Source of the DNA: Acanthosepion esculentum
Lineage: Eukaryota > Mollusca > Cephalopoda > Sepiida > Sepiidae
Direction of reading: 5' to 3'
Length of the DNA stretch: 64,000 nucleotides
Assembly (NCBI GenBank): GCA_964036315.1
Contig: OZ038517.1
Coordinates: forward strand, 18,777,477 to 18,841,476
How positions within the stretch are numbered: the stretch's first letter is position 1; the number at the start of each line of letters is the position of its first letter. The position numbers and the translations under genes were made by a program. Under the pieces are notes generated by a model. The model saw nothing but the letters and a program-made list of their open reading frames with translations. It was not told the origin of the DNA and ran no database searches. Of the stretch, positions 9,374 to 23,780 are shown piece after piece.

Positions 9374-11639
9374 TACATAATACCGGAGAAAGGTGAGTAT
9401 AACAAATATAATGAGCCATTTATAAATATGAAAAATATCTCGCGAGACAGGATTTGAACAAACGACATAAGGATTCCTGGACATTATTACTACAGTCCTC
9501 AGGTCTACCAACTGAGCTATCGCAAGCACATAGGACAAGAGAAAGGTGAGTATAACAAATATAATGAGTCATTTATAAATATCAATAAAATCTCGCGAGT
9601 CGGATTTGAACCATCGACCTAAGAATTCCTGAACATTATAACTACAGTCCTCCGCTCTACCAACTGAGCTAACGCAATTACATAAGACCAGAGAAATGTG
9701 AGTATAACAAATATAATGAGCCATTTATAAATATCAAAAATGTCTCACAAGACGGAATGGAACCATCGACCTAAGGATTCCTGAACATTATGACTACAGA
9801 CCTCCACTCTACCATCTGAGCTATCGCAAGTACATAAGACCAGAGAATGGTGAGTATAACAAATATAATGAGCCATTTATAAATATCAAAAATATTTCGC
9901 GAGACGGATTTGAACCATCAAAATAAGCATTCCTGAACATTATTACTACAGTTCTCCGCTCTACCAACTGAGCTATCGCAACCACAAAGGACAAGAGAAA
10001 GGTGAGTATAACAAATATAATGAGCCGTTTATAAATATCAAAAATATCTCGCGAGACGGATTTGAACCATCGACCTAAGGATTCCTGAAAATTATTACTA
10101 CAGTTCTCCGCTCTACCAACTGAGCTATCGAAAGCACATAGGACCAGAGAAAGGTGAGTATAACAAATATAATGAGCCATTTATAAATATCAAAAATATC
10201 TCTCGAGACGGATTTTGACCATCGACCTAAGGATTCCTGAACATTATTACTACAGTCCTCCGCTCTGCCAACTGAGCTATCGCAAGTCCATAGAAACAAA
10301 GGAAGATGTGTATAACAAATATAATGAGCCATTTATAAATATCAAAAATATCTCTCGAGACAGATTTGAACCATCGACCTAAGGATTCCTGAACATTATT
10401 ACTACAGTTCTCCGCCCTACCAACTGAGCTATCGAAAGCATATAAGACCAGAGAAAGGTGAGTATAACAAATATAATGAGCCATTTATAAATATCAAAAA
10501 TAGCTCTCGAGACGGATTTGAACCATCGACCTAAGGATTCCTGAACATTATTACTACAGTTCTCCGCCCTACCAACTGAGCTATCGAAAGCATATAAGAC
10601 CAGAGAAAGGTGAGTATAACAAATATAATGAGCCATTTATAAATATAAAATATTATCTCACGAGACGGATTTGAACCATCGACCTAAGGATTCCTGAACA
10701 TTATTACTACAGTTCTCCGCTCTACCAACTGAGCTATAGCGAGTATATAGGAACAAAGGAAGGTGAGTATAACAAATATAATGAGCCATTTATAAATATC
10801 AAAAATATCTCGCAAGTGGGATTTGAACCATCGACCTAAGGATTCCTGAACATAATTACTACAGTCCTCCGCTCTGCCAACTGAGCAATCGCAAGTCCAT
10901 TGAAACAAAAGAAGATGTGTATAACAAATATAATGAGCCATTTATAAATATCAAAAATATCTCTCGAGACAGATTTGAACCATCGAACTAAGGATTCCTG
11001 GACATTATTACTATAGTGCTCTGATCTACCAACTGAGCTACCGCAAGCACATAGAGCCCGAGAAAGGTGAGTATAACAAATATAATGAGCCATTTATAAA
11101 TATCAAAATAATCTTTCTAGACAGATTTGAACCAGCGACCCAAGGATTCATGAACATTATTACTACAGTCCTCCGCTCTACCAACTAAGCAATCGCAAGT
11201 ACATAGGACCAGAGAAAGGTGAGTATAACAAATATAATGAGCCATTTATAAATATCAAAAATATCTCGCGAGACGGATTTGAACCATCGACCTAAGGACT
11301 CCTGAACATTACTACTACAGTCCTCCGCTCTACCAACTGAGATATCGCAAGTTCACAGGAGATGCGAAAGGTGAGTATAACAAATATAATGAGCCATTTA
11401 TAAATAGCAAAAATATCTCGCTAGATGGATCTGAACCATCGACCTACGGATTCCTGAACATTCGTTCTACAGTCCTCCGCACTACCAACTGAACTATTGC
11501 AAGTACGTGGAAACATACATAGGTTTGTATTACAAATATAACGAGACATTTATAAATATCAAAAATATCTCGTGAGACGGATTTGAACCATCGTCCTTAG
11601 GATCCGTGAACATTATTACTACAGACCTCCGCTTTAACA

Positions 11640-14420
11640 AATGAGCCACCATTTGTACGTGCGAACCTGGAAAGGTTTGTATAACAAATATGAGCCATTT
11701 ATAAATATCAAAAATATCTCGCGAGACGGATTTGAACCATCGACCTAGGGATTCCAGAACATTATTACAACAGTCCTCTGGCCTAACAACTGAGCTATCT
11801 TTTGTACGTGCAAACATAGAAAGGTTTGTATAACAAATATAATGAGCCATTTATAAATATCAAAAATATCTCGCGAGACGGATTTGAAGCATCGGCCTAA
11901 GGATTCCTGAACATTATTACAACACACCTCCGCTCTACCAACTGAGCTATCGCAAGCACATAGGGCCAGGGAAAGGTGAGTATAACAAATATATCGAACC
12001 ATTTATAAATATCAAAAACATCTCGCGAGACGGATATGAACCATCGATTTAAGCATCCCTGAACATTACCACTACAGTCCTCCGTTCTACCAACTGAGCT
12101 ATCACAAGCACATGGGACCAGGGAAAGGTGAGTATAACAAATATAATGAACGACATATATATATCAAAAATATCTCGCGAGAGTGATTTGAACCATCGTC
12201 CTTAGGATCCCTGAACATTATTACTACAGTCCTCCCCTCTAACAACTGAGCTACCTTTTGTACGTGCAAGCATAGAAAGGTTTGTATAACAAATATAATG
12301 AGCCATTTATAAATATCAAAAATATCTCACGAGACGGATTTGAGCCATCGACCTAAGGATTGCTGTACATTATTACTACAGTCCTCCGATCTACCAACTG
12401 AGCTATCGCAAGCACATAGGGCCTGGAAAGGTGAGTATAACAAATATAATGAACCATTTATGAATATCAAAAATATCTCGCGAGACGGATTTCAAACCAT
12501 CGACCTAAGGAATCCCAAACATTATTACTACAGTCCTCCGTTCTACCAACTGAGCTAACGCGAGTACATACGATTAGAGGAAGGTGAGTATAACAAATAT
12601 AATGAGCCATTTATAAATATCAAAAATATCTCTGGAGATGGATTTGAACCATCGACCTAAGTGTTTATTGAACATTATTACTACAGACTTCCGCTCTACC
12701 AACTGAGCTATCGCAAGCACATAGGACCAGGTAAAGGTGAGTATAACAAAATATAATGAACCATTTATAAATATCACAAACATCTCGCGAGACGGATTTG
12801 AACCATCGACCAAAGGATCCCTGAATATTATTACTACAATCCCCCGCTCTACCAACTGAGCCATCGCAAGTACGTAGGAACGGATGAAGGTGAGTATAAC
12901 AAATATAATGAGCAATTTATAAATATCAAAAATATCTCTGGAGACGGATTTGAACCATCGACCTAAGGAACCCTGAACATTATTACTACAGTCCTCCGCT
13001 CTCCCAACTGCGCTTCGCAAGTACATAGGACCAGAGAAAGGTGAGTATAACAAATATAATGAAATCATTTATAAATATCAAATATATCTCGCGAGACGGA
13101 TTTGAACCATCGACCTAAGGATTCCTGAAAAATCTTACTACAGTCCTCCACTCTACCAACTGAGCTATCGCAAGCGCATAGGACCAGAGAAAGGTGAGTA
13201 TAAGAAATATAATGAGCCATTTATGAATATCAAAAATATCACGCGAAACGGATTTAACCATCGACCTAAGGATTCCAGAACATTATTACTACAGCCCTCC
13301 GCTCTACCAACTGAGCTATCACAAGTATATCGGAACAGAGAAAGGTGAGTATAAGAAATATAATGAACCATTTATAAATATCAAAAATATCTCGCGAGAC
13401 GGATTTGAACCATCGACCTAAGGATCCCTGAAAATTATTACTACAGTCCTCCGCTCTACCAACTTAGCTATCGCAAGCACATAGGACTTGAGAAAGGTTA
13501 GTATATCAAATATAATGAGCCATTTATAAATATCCAAAATGTCTCGCGAAACGGGTTTGAACCATCGACTTAAGGACACTTGAAATTATTACTACAGACC
13601 TCCGCTGTACCAACTGAGCTATCTCAAGTACTTAGGAACAGAGGAAGGTGAGTATATCAAATATAATGAGCCATTTATAAATATCAAAAATATCTCGAGT
13701 GACGGATTTGAACCATCGGCCTCAGGATCCCTGAATGTTATAACTACAGTCCTCCGCCCTACCAACTGAGCTATCGCAAGCACATAGGACCAGAGAAAGG
13801 TGAATATATCACATATAATAAGCCATTTATAAATATCAAAAATAACTCGCGAGACGGATTTGAACCATCGACCTAATGATCACTGAACTTTGTTACTACA
13901 GTCCTCCGCTCTACCAACCGAGCTATCGCAAACACATGGGACCAGGGAAAGGTGAGTATATCAAATATAATAAGCCATTTATAAATAACAAAAATATCTC
14001 GCCAGCCGGATTTGAACCAACGCCCACAGGATCCCAGAATATTATCACTACAGTCCTCCGCCCTACCAAGTGAGCCATCGCAAGCACATAGGACCAATGA
14101 AAGGTTAGTATATAAAATATAATGAGCCATTTATGATTATCAAAATTATCTCGCGAGACGGATTTGAACCATAGACCGAAAGATTTCTGAACATTATTAC
14201 TACAGTCCTCCGCTCTACAAACTGAGCTATCGCAAGTACATTAGCACAGAGGATGGTGTGTATAACAAATATAATGAGCCATTTATAAATATCAAAAATA
14301 TCTCGTGTGACGGCTTTGAAACATCGACCTAAGGCTTCCTGAACATTATTACTACAGCCTTCCGCTCTACCAACTGAGCTATCTTTTGTACGTGCAAACA
14401 CAGAAAGGTTTGTATAACTA
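11640..14420 (-). repeat. Spacer subfamily with TTTTGTACGTGC
   Basis: Units with D-arm-proximal ends near 11,650, 11,795, 12,250 and 14,390 have the plus-strand leader TTTTGTACGTGCAAACATAG then AAAGGTTTGTATAAC in place of the usual GCAAGTACATAGG...GGTGAGTATAAC. The change destroys the 5' half of the acceptor stem (reads GTACAAAAGATAGC on the minus strand), so these tRNA copies are probably non-functional. They are interleaved with ordinary units. Confidence 0.75.
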
Positions 14421-17400
14421 ATATAATGAGCCATTTATAAATATCAAAAATATCTTGCGAGACGGAGTTGAACCATCGACTTAAGGATTCCTGAAAATTA
14501 TTACTACAGTCCTCCGATCTACCAACTGAGCTATCGCAAGCAAATAGGACCAGAGAAAGGTGAGTATAAAAATATAATGAACCATTTATAAATATCAAAA
14601 ATATCTTGGGAGATGGATTTCAACCATCGACCTAAGGATTCCTGAATATTATTACTAGAGTCCTCCGCTCTACCAACTGAGCTATCGCAAGATCATAGGA
14701 CCTGGGAAAGGTGAGTATATGAAATATAATGAACCATTTATAAATATCAAAAATATCTCGCGAGATGGATTTTAACCATCGACCTAATGATACCTGGACA
14801 TTATTACTACAGACCTCCGCTCTACCAACTGGGCCATCGCAAGTACATAGGCCCTGAGAAAGGTGAGTATAACAAATATAATGAACCATTTATAAATATC
14901 AAAAATATCACGCGAGACGGATCTGAACAATCGACCTAAGTATTCCTGAACATTATAACTACAGTCGTCCGCTCTACCAACTGAGCTATCGCAATTACAT
15001 CTAAACAGGGAAAAGTGAGTATAACAAATGTAATGAGCCATTTATAAATATGAAAAATATCTGGCGAGACGGATAGAACCATCGACCTAAGGATCCCTGA
15101 ACATTATTACTACAGTCTTCCACTCTACCAACTGAGCTATCGCAAGAACATCGGATCAGAGAAAGGTGAGTATATCAAATATAATGCGCAATTTATAAAT
15201 ATCAAATAAATCTCGAGCGATGGATTTGAACCATCGACATAAGGATCACTGAACATTATTACTACAGTCCCCCGCTCTACCAAATAAGCTATCGCAAGTA
15301 CATAGGAACAGAGGAATGTGTGTATATCAAATCTAATGAGCTTTTTATAAATATCAAAAATATCTCGCGAGACGGATTTGAACCATCGACCTAAGGATCC
15401 CTGAACTTTATTACTACAGTCCTCCGCTCTACCAACTTAGCTATCGCAAGCACATAGGACCTGAGAAAGGTGAGTATATCAAATATAATGAGCCATTTAT
15501 AAATATCAGAAATATCTCGCGAGACGGATTTGAACCATCAACTTAAGGATACTTGAAGATCATTACTACAGTCCCCCGCTCTACCAACTGAGCTATCTCA
15601 AGTACTTACGGATAGAGGAAGGTGAGTATATAAAATATAATGAGCCATTTATAAATATCAAAAATATCTCGCGAGACGGATTTGAAACATCGACCTAAGT
15701 ATCCGTGAACATTATTACTAAAATCCTCCGCTCTACCAACTGAGCTATCGCAAGCACATAGGACCAGAGAAAGGTGAGTATATCAAATATAATGAGCCAT
15801 TTATAAATATCTAAAATATCTGGCGAGACGGATTTGAACCATCGACCAAAGGATCCCTGAACATTATTACTACAGTCCCCGGTTCTACCAACTGAGTTAT
15901 CGCAAGCGCATAGGACCAGAGAAAGGTGAGTATATCAAATATAATGAGCCATTTATAAATATCAAAAATATCTCGGGAGACGGATTTGAAACATCGGCCT
16001 AAGGATTCCTGAATATTATTACTACAGTCCTCCGGTCTACCAACTGAGCTATCGCGAGTACATAGGAACAGAGGAAGGTGAGTATATCAAATATAATGAG
16101 CCATTTATAAATATCAAAAATATCTCGCGAGACGGATTTGAACCATCGCCCTAAGGATCCCTGAACATTATCACTACAGTCGTCCGCTCTACCAACTGAG
16201 CTATCGCAAGCACATAGGACAAGAGAAAGGTGATTATATAAAATATAATGAGCCATTTATAAATATCAAAAATATCTCACGAGACGGATTTGAACCATCG
16301 TCCTAATGATTCCTGAACATGATTACTACAGTCCTCCGCTCTACCAACTGAGCTATCGCAAGAACATCCGAACTGAGTAAGGTGAGTATAACAAATATAA
16401 TGAGCCATTTATAAATATCAAAAATAACTCGCGAGACGGATTTGAACCATCGACCGAAGGAAACCTGAACATTATTACTACAGTCCCCTGCGCTACCAAC
16501 TGAGCTATCGCAAGCACATAGGACCAGTGAAAGGTGAGTATATCAAATATAATGAGCAATTTATAAATATCAAATATATATCGCGAGACGGATTTGAAAC
16601 ATCGACAAAAGGATCCCCGAAAATTATTACAACAGTCCTCCGCTCTACCAACTGAGCTATCGCAAAAACATAGGCACAGAGTAAGGTGGGTTTATCAAAT
16701 ATAATAAGCCATTTATAAATATCAAAAATATGTCGCGAGACGGATTTGAACCATCGTCCTAAGGATCCCTGAACATTATTACTACAGTCGTCCGCTCTAC
16801 CAACTGAGCTATCGCAAGACCATAGGACCAGAGAAAGGTGAGTATATCAAATATAATGAGTCATTTATAAATATGAAAAATATCACGCGAGACAGATTTG
16901 AACCATCGACCGAAGATCCCTGAACATTATTAATACAGTCCCCCGCTATACCAACTGAGCTATCGTAAGCACATAGAACCAGAGAAAGGTGAGTATATCA
17001 AATTTAATAAGCCATTTATAAATATCAAAAATATGTCGCGAGACGGATTTGAACCATCGACCTAAGGATCCCTGAACATTATTACTACAGTCCTGCGTTC
17101 TACCAGCTGAGCTATCGCAAGTACATAGGAACAGAGGAAGGTGAGTATATCAAATATAATGAGCCATTTATAAATATCAAAACATCGTCGCGAGACGGAT
17201 TTGAACCATCGACCGAAGATCCCTGAACATTATTAATACAGTCCCCCGATATACCAACTGAGCTATCGTAAGCACATAGAACCAGAGAAAGGTGAGTATA
17301 TCAAATATAATGAGCCATTTATAAATATAAAAAAAAACTCGCGAGACGGATTTGAACCAACCACCTAAATGATTCCTGAAAATTATTACTACAGTACTAC

Positions 17401-17462
17401 GCCCTACCAACTGAGCTATCGCAAGTACCTAGGAACAGAGGAAGGTGAGTATAACAAATATA

Positions 17463-17580
17463 ATGAGCCATTTATAAATATAAAAATATCTCGCGAGATC
17501 GATTTGAAACATCGACCTAAGGATTCCTGAACATTATTATTATTATTACAGTCCTCCGCTCTACCAACTAAGCTATCGCG
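17463..17580 (-). pseudogene. tRNA-Tyr unit with intron microsatellite expansion
   Basis: The intron near 17,524-17,550 carries two extra ATT triplets (plus strand ACATTATTATTATTATTACAG), making it about 21 nt. The anticodon is still GTA. D stem and T arm have further changes (CAACTAAGC; GATCGATTTGAAACA), so function is doubtful. Confidence 0.6.
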
Positions 17581-20500
17581 AGTACATAGGAACAGAGGAA
17601 GGTGAGTATAACAAATATAATGTGCCATTTATAAATATAAAAATTATCTCGCAAGACGGATTTGTACCATCGACCTAAGGATTCCTGAACATTATTACTA
17701 CAGTCCTCCGCTCTACCAACTGAGCTATCGCGAGCACATAGGAAGGTGAGTATAACAAATATAATGAGACATTTATAAATATAAAAATATGTCGGGAGAC
17801 GGATTTGAACCATCGACCTAAGGATTCCTGAACATTATTGCTACAGTCCTCCGCTCTACCAACTGAGCTATTGAGAGTACATAGGAACGGGGGAAGGTGA
17901 GTATAACAAATATAATGAGCCATTTATAAATATCAAAAATATCTCGCGAGACGGATTTGAACCATCCACCTAAGGATTCCTGAACATTATTACTACAGTC
18001 CTACGTTCTACCAACAGAGCTAACGCGAGTACATAGGAACAGAGGAAGGTGAGTATAACAAATATAAAGAGCCATTTATAAATATCAAAAATATCTCGCG
18101 AGACGGATTTGAACCATCGACCTAAAGATTCCTGAACATTATTGCTACAGTTCTCCGCTCTACCAACAGAGCTAACGCGAGTACATAGGAACAGAGGAAG
18201 GTGAGTATAACAAATATAATGAGCCATTTATAAATATCAAAAGTATCTCGCGAGACGGATTTGAACCATCGACCTAAGGATTCCTGAACATTATTACAAC
18301 AGTTCTCCGCTCTACCAACAGAGCTATCGCAAGTACATAGGAAAAGCGGAAGGTGAGTATAACAAATACAATGAGCTATTTATAAATATCAAAAATATCT
18401 CGCGAGAAGCATTTGAACCATCGACCTAAGGATTCCTGAACATTATTACAACAGTTCTCCGCTCTACCAACAGAGCTATCGCAAGAACATCCGAACAGAG
18501 TAAGGTGAGTATAACAAATATAATGAGCCATTTATAAATATCAAAAATATCTCGCGAGACGGATTTGAACCATCGACAAAAGGATCCATGAAAATTATTA
18601 CTACAGTCCTCCGCTCTACCAACATAGCTATCGCAAAAACATAGGCACAGAGTAAGGTGAGTTTATCAAATATAATGAGCAATTTATAAATATCAAAAAT
18701 ATATCGCGAGTCGGATTTGAACCATCGACAAAAGGATCCCTGAAAATTATTACTACAGTCCTCCGCTCTACCAACATAGCTATCGCAAAAACATAGGCAC
18801 AGAGTAAGGTGAGTTTATCAAATATAATGAGCCATTTATAAATATCAAAAATATGTCGCGAGGCGGATTTGAACCATCGACATATGGATTCCTGAAAATT
18901 ATTACTACAGTCATCCGCTCTACCAACTGAGCTATCGCAAGACCATAGGACCAGAGAAAGGTGAGTATATCAAATATAATGAGCCATTTATAAATATCAA
19001 AAATATCTCGCGAGACGGATTCGAACCATCGACCTTAGGATCCCTGAACATTATTACTACAGTCCTCCGCTCTACCAACTAAGCTATCGGAAGCACATAG
19101 GAACGGCGAAAGTAGAGTATATCAAATATAATGAGTCATTTATAAATATGAAAAATATCACGCGAGACAGATTTGAACCATCGACCTAAGTATCCATGAA
19201 CATTATTACTACAGTCCACCGTTCTACCAGCTGAGCTATCGCAAGTGCATAGGAACAGGGGAAGGTGAGTATATCAAATATAATGAGCCATTTATAAATT
19301 TCAAATATATCACGCGAGACGTATTTGAACCATCGACCTAATGATCCCTGAACATTATTACTACATTCCTCCGCTCTACCAACTGAGCTATCGCTTGAAC
19401 ATAGAACCAGAGAAAGGTAAGTATATCAAATATAATGAGCCATTTATAAATAACAAAACTCCCCCGCGAGACGGATTTGAACCATCGACCGGAGATCCCT
19501 GAACATTATTACTACAGTCCCCCGCTATCCCAACTGAGCTATCGTAAGCACATAGAACCAGAGAAAGGTGAGTATATCAAATATAATGAGCCATTTATAA
19601 ATATCAAAAATATCTCGCGAGACGGATTTGATCCATCGACCTAAATGATTCCTGAAATTATTACTACAGTCCCCCGCTCTACCAACTGAGCTATCGCGTG
19701 TACATAGGAACAGTGGAAGGTGAGTATATCAAATATAATGTGCCATTTATAAATATCAAAAATATCTCGCGAGACAGATTTGAACCATCGACCTAAGGAT
19801 TTCTGAACATTATAGCTACAGTCCTCCGGTCTACCAACTGAGCTTTCGCGAGTGCATAGGAACAAAGGGAGCTGAGTATAACAAATATAATGAGCCATTT
19901 ATAAATATCAAAAATATCTCGCGTGACGGATTTGAACCATCGACCTAAGGCTTCCTGAACATTATTATTATAGTCCTCCGCTCTACCAACTAAGCTATCG
20001 CGAGTACATAGGAACAAAGGAAGGTGAGTATAACAAATATAATGAGCCATTTATAAATATCAAATATATCTTTCAAGACGGATTTTAACCATCGACGAAA
20101 GGATTCCTGAACATTATTACTACAGTTCTCCTTTCTACCAACTGAGCTATCGCGAGTACATAGGAACAGAGGAAGGTGAGTATAACAAATATAATGAGCC
20201 ATTTATAAATATAAAAAAAATCTCGCAAGACGGATTTGAACCATCGACCTAAGGATTCCTGAACATTATTACTACAGCCCTCCGCTCTACCAACTGAGCT
20301 ATCGCGAACACATAGGAAGGTGAGTATAACAAATAGAATGAGCCATTTATAAATATAAAAATATGTCGGGGGACGGATTTGAACCATCGACCTAAGGAAT
20401 CCTGAACATTATTGCTACAGTCCTCCGCTCTACCAAATGAGCTATTGAGAGTACATAGGAACGGGGGAAGGTGAGTATAACAAATATAATGAGCCATTTA

Positions 20501-21123
20501 TAAATATCAAAAATATCTCGCGAGACGGATTTGAACCATCGACCTAAGGATTCCTGAACATTATTACTACAGTTCTCCACTCTACCAACAGAGCTAACGC
20601 GAGTACATAGGTACAGAGGAAGGTGAGTATAACAAATATAATGAGCCATTTATAAATATCAAAAGTATCTCGCGAGACGGATTTGAATCATCGACCTAAG
20701 GATTCCTGAACATTATTACTACAGTCCTCCGCTCTACCAACAGAGCAATCGCAAGTACATAGGAGATGCGGAAGGTGAGTATAACAAATATAATGAGCCA
20801 ATTATAAATATCTAAAATATCTCGCGAGAAGGATTTGAACAATCGACCTAAGGATTCCTGAACATTATTTCTACAGTCCTCAGCTCTACCAACTGAGCTA
20901 TCGCGAGTACATAGGGACAGCGGAAGGTGAGTATAACAAATATAATGAGCCATTTATAAATATCAAAAATATTTCGCGAGTCGGATTTGAACCATCGACC
21001 TAAGGATTTCTGAACATTATTACAACAGTCCTCCGCTCTACCAACTGAGCTATCGCGAGTACATAGGGACAGCGGAAGGTGCGTTTAACAAATATAATGA
21101 GCCATTTATAAATATCAAAAATT

Positions 21124-21211
21124 TCTCGCAAGACGGATTTGAACCATCGACCTAAGGATTCCTGAACATTATTACTACAGTCCTCCGCTCTACCAACTGA
21201 GCTATCGCGAG
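21124..21211 (-). tRNA. tRNA-Tyr(GUA)
   Basis: Acceptor CTCGCGA/TTGCGAG (position 6-67 a G-T pair). All else matches the reference unit. Confidence 0.8.
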
Positions 21212-21579
21212 TACATAGGAACAGAGGAAGGTGAGTATAACAAATATAATGAGCCATTTATAAATACCAAACATATCACTCAAGTAGGATTTGAACCATC
21301 GACCTAAGGATTCCTGAACATTATTACTACAGTCCTCCGCTCTACCAACAGAGCTATCGCGAGTACATAGGAACAGAGGAAGGTGAGTATAACAAATATA
21401 ATGGACCATTTATAAATATCAAAAATATCTCGCAAGACGGATTTGAACCATCGACCTAAGGATTCCTGAACATTATTACTACAGTCCTCCGCTCTACCAA
21501 CAGAGCTATCGCGAGTACATAGGGACTGAGGAAGGTGAGTATAACAAATATAATGAGCCATTTATAAATATCAAAAATA

Positions 21580-21667
21580 TCTCGCAAGACGGATTTGAAC
21601 CATCGACCTAAGGATTCCTGAACATTATTACTACAGTCCTCCGCTCTACCAACTGAGCTATCGCGAG
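21580..21667 (-). tRNA. tRNA-Tyr(GUA)
   Basis: Same G6-T67 acceptor variant as the unit at 21,124. A and B boxes, anticodon GTA and intron are intact. Confidence 0.8.
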
Positions 21668-21731
21668 TACATAGGAACAGAGGAAGGTGAGTATAACAAA
21701 AATAATGAGCCATTTATAAATATCAAAAATA

Positions 21732-21819
21732 TCTCGCAAGACGGATTTGAACCATTGACCTAAGGATTCCTGAACATTATTACGACAGTCCTCGGTTCTA
21801 CCAACTGAGCTATCCCGAG
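21732..21819 (-). pseudogene. tRNA-Tyr-type unit with anticodon GTC
   Basis: The plus strand reads TACGACAG, so the anticodon at 21,784-21,786 is GTC (Asp box) instead of GTA. The acceptor 5' half is CTCGGGA against TTGCGAG, leaving a G5-G68 mismatch. A mutant copy more likely than a recoded tRNA. Confidence 0.65.
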
Positions 21820-22187
21820 TACATAGAGACAGAGGCAGGTGAGTATAACAAATATAATGAGCCATTTATAAATATCAAAAACATGTCGCGAGACGGATTT
21901 GGACCATCGACCTAAGGATTCCTGAACATTATTACAACAGTTCTCCGCTCTACCAACAGAGCTATCGCGAGTAAATAGGAACAGCGGAAGGTGAGTATAA
22001 CAAATATAATGAGCCATTTATAAATTTCAAAAATATCTCGCGGGACGGATTTGAACCATCGACCTAAGGATTCCTGAACATTATTACAACAGTTCTCCGC
22101 TCTACCAACAGAGCTATCGAGAGTACATAGGTACGGAGGAAGGTGAGTATAACAAATATAATGAGCCATTTATAAATATCAAAAATA

Positions 22188-22275
22188 TCTCGCGAGACGG
22201 ATTTGAACCATCGACCTAAGGATTCCTGAACATTATTACTACAGTCCTCCGCTCTACCAACTGAGCTATCGCGAG
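22188..22275 (-). tRNA. tRNA-Tyr(GUA), consensus tRNA body
   Basis: The tRNA body equals the reference unit at every position, with intron 22,224-22,238 and anticodon 22,240-22,242. The upstream spacer has GGGAGGTGAATATAAC, a variant of the TATA-like region. Confidence 0.85.
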
Positions 22276-23692
22276 TACATAGGAACAGAGGGAGGTGAAT
22301 ATAACAAATATAATGAGCCATTTATAAATATCAAAAATATCTCGCGAGACGGATTTGAACCATCGATCTAAGGATTCCTGAACATTATTACAACAGTTTT
22401 CCGCTCTACCAACAGAGCTATGGCGAGTAAATAGGAACAGTGGAAGGTGAGTATAACAAATATAAGGAGCCATTTATAAATATCAAAAATATCTCGCGAG
22501 ACCCATTTGAATCATCGACCTAAGGATTCCTGAACACTATTACAACAGTTCTCCGCTCTACCAACTGAGCTATCGCGAGTACATAGGTAGAGAGTAAGGT
22601 GAGTATAACAAATATAATGAGCCATTTATAAATATCAAAAATATCTCGCGGAAGGGATTTGAACCATCGACCTAAGGATTCCTGAACATTATTACTACAG
22701 TCCGCCGCTCTACCAACAGAGCTATCGCGAGTACATAGAAACAGAGGAAGGTTAGTATAACAAATATAATGAGCCATTTATAAATATCAAAAATATTTCG
22801 CGAGTCGGATTTGAACTATCGACCTAAAGATTCCTGAATATTATTACTACAGTCCTCCGCTCTACCAACTGTGCCATCGTGAGTACATAGGAAGGTGAGT
22901 ATAACAAATATAATGAGCCATATATAAATATCAAAAATATCTCGCGAGACGGATTTGAACCATCGACCTAAGGATTCCTGAACATTATTACTACAGTTCT
23001 CCGCTCTACCAACTGTGCCATCGTGAGTGCATAGGAAGGTGAGTATAACAAATATAATGAGCCATTTATAAATATCAAAAATATCTCGCGAGACGGATTT
23101 GAACCATCGACCTAAGGATTCCTGAACATTATTACTACAGTTCTCCGCTCTACCAACAGAGCTATCGCGAGTAAATAGGAACCGCGGAAGGTGAGTATAA
23201 CAAATATATTGAGCCATTTATAAATATCAAAAATATCTCGCGAGACGGATTTGAACCATCGACCTAAAGATTCCTGAATATTATTACTACAGTCCTCCGC
23301 TCTACCAACTGAGCTAACGCGAGTACATAGGAACGGAGGAAGGTGAGTATAACAAATATAATGAGACATTTATAAATATCAAAAATATCTCACAAGACGG
23401 ATTTGAACCATCGACCAAAATGATTCCTGAACATTATTACTACAGTCCTCCGTTCTACCAACTGAGCTATCCCGAGTACATAGGAAGAGGGGAAGGTGAG
23501 TATAACAAATATAATGAGCCATTTATAAATATCAAAAATATTTCGCGAGTCGGATTTGAACCATCGACCTAAAGATTCCTGAATATTATTACTACAGTCC
23601 TCCGTTCTACTAACTGAGCTATCCCGAGTACATAGGAACGGAGGAAGGTGAGTATAACAAATATAATGAGCCATTTATAAATATCAAAAATA

Positions 23693-23780
23693 TCTCGCGA
23701 GACGGATTTGAACCATCGACGTAAGGATTCCTGGACATTATTACTACAGTCCTCCGCTCTACCAACTGAGCTATCGCGAG
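23693..23780 (-). tRNA. tRNA-Tyr(GUA)
   Basis: A single change in the variable loop (ACGTC for AGGTC) and one in the intron. All stems are paired. Confidence 0.8.

Larger units (their letters stand above)
7187..17400 (-). repeat. Array zone 1: individually diverged units
   Basis: Neighbouring units differ at many positions and few private variants are shared over fixed multiples of 152 bp. The spacer is typically CATAAGACCAGAGAAAGGTG or CATAGGACCAGAGAAAGGTG when read on the plus strand. From about 13.5 kb the variant GAGTATATCAAATATAATG replaces GAGTATAACAAATATAATG in many units. Most units carry one or more stem mismatches, so only a minority look like functional tRNA genes. Confidence 0.8.

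Noticed and set aside
12340..14073. Plus-strand frames of 65-72 codons within the array
   Set aside because: Antisense readings of the same tRNA units with no conservation of frame between neighbouring units.
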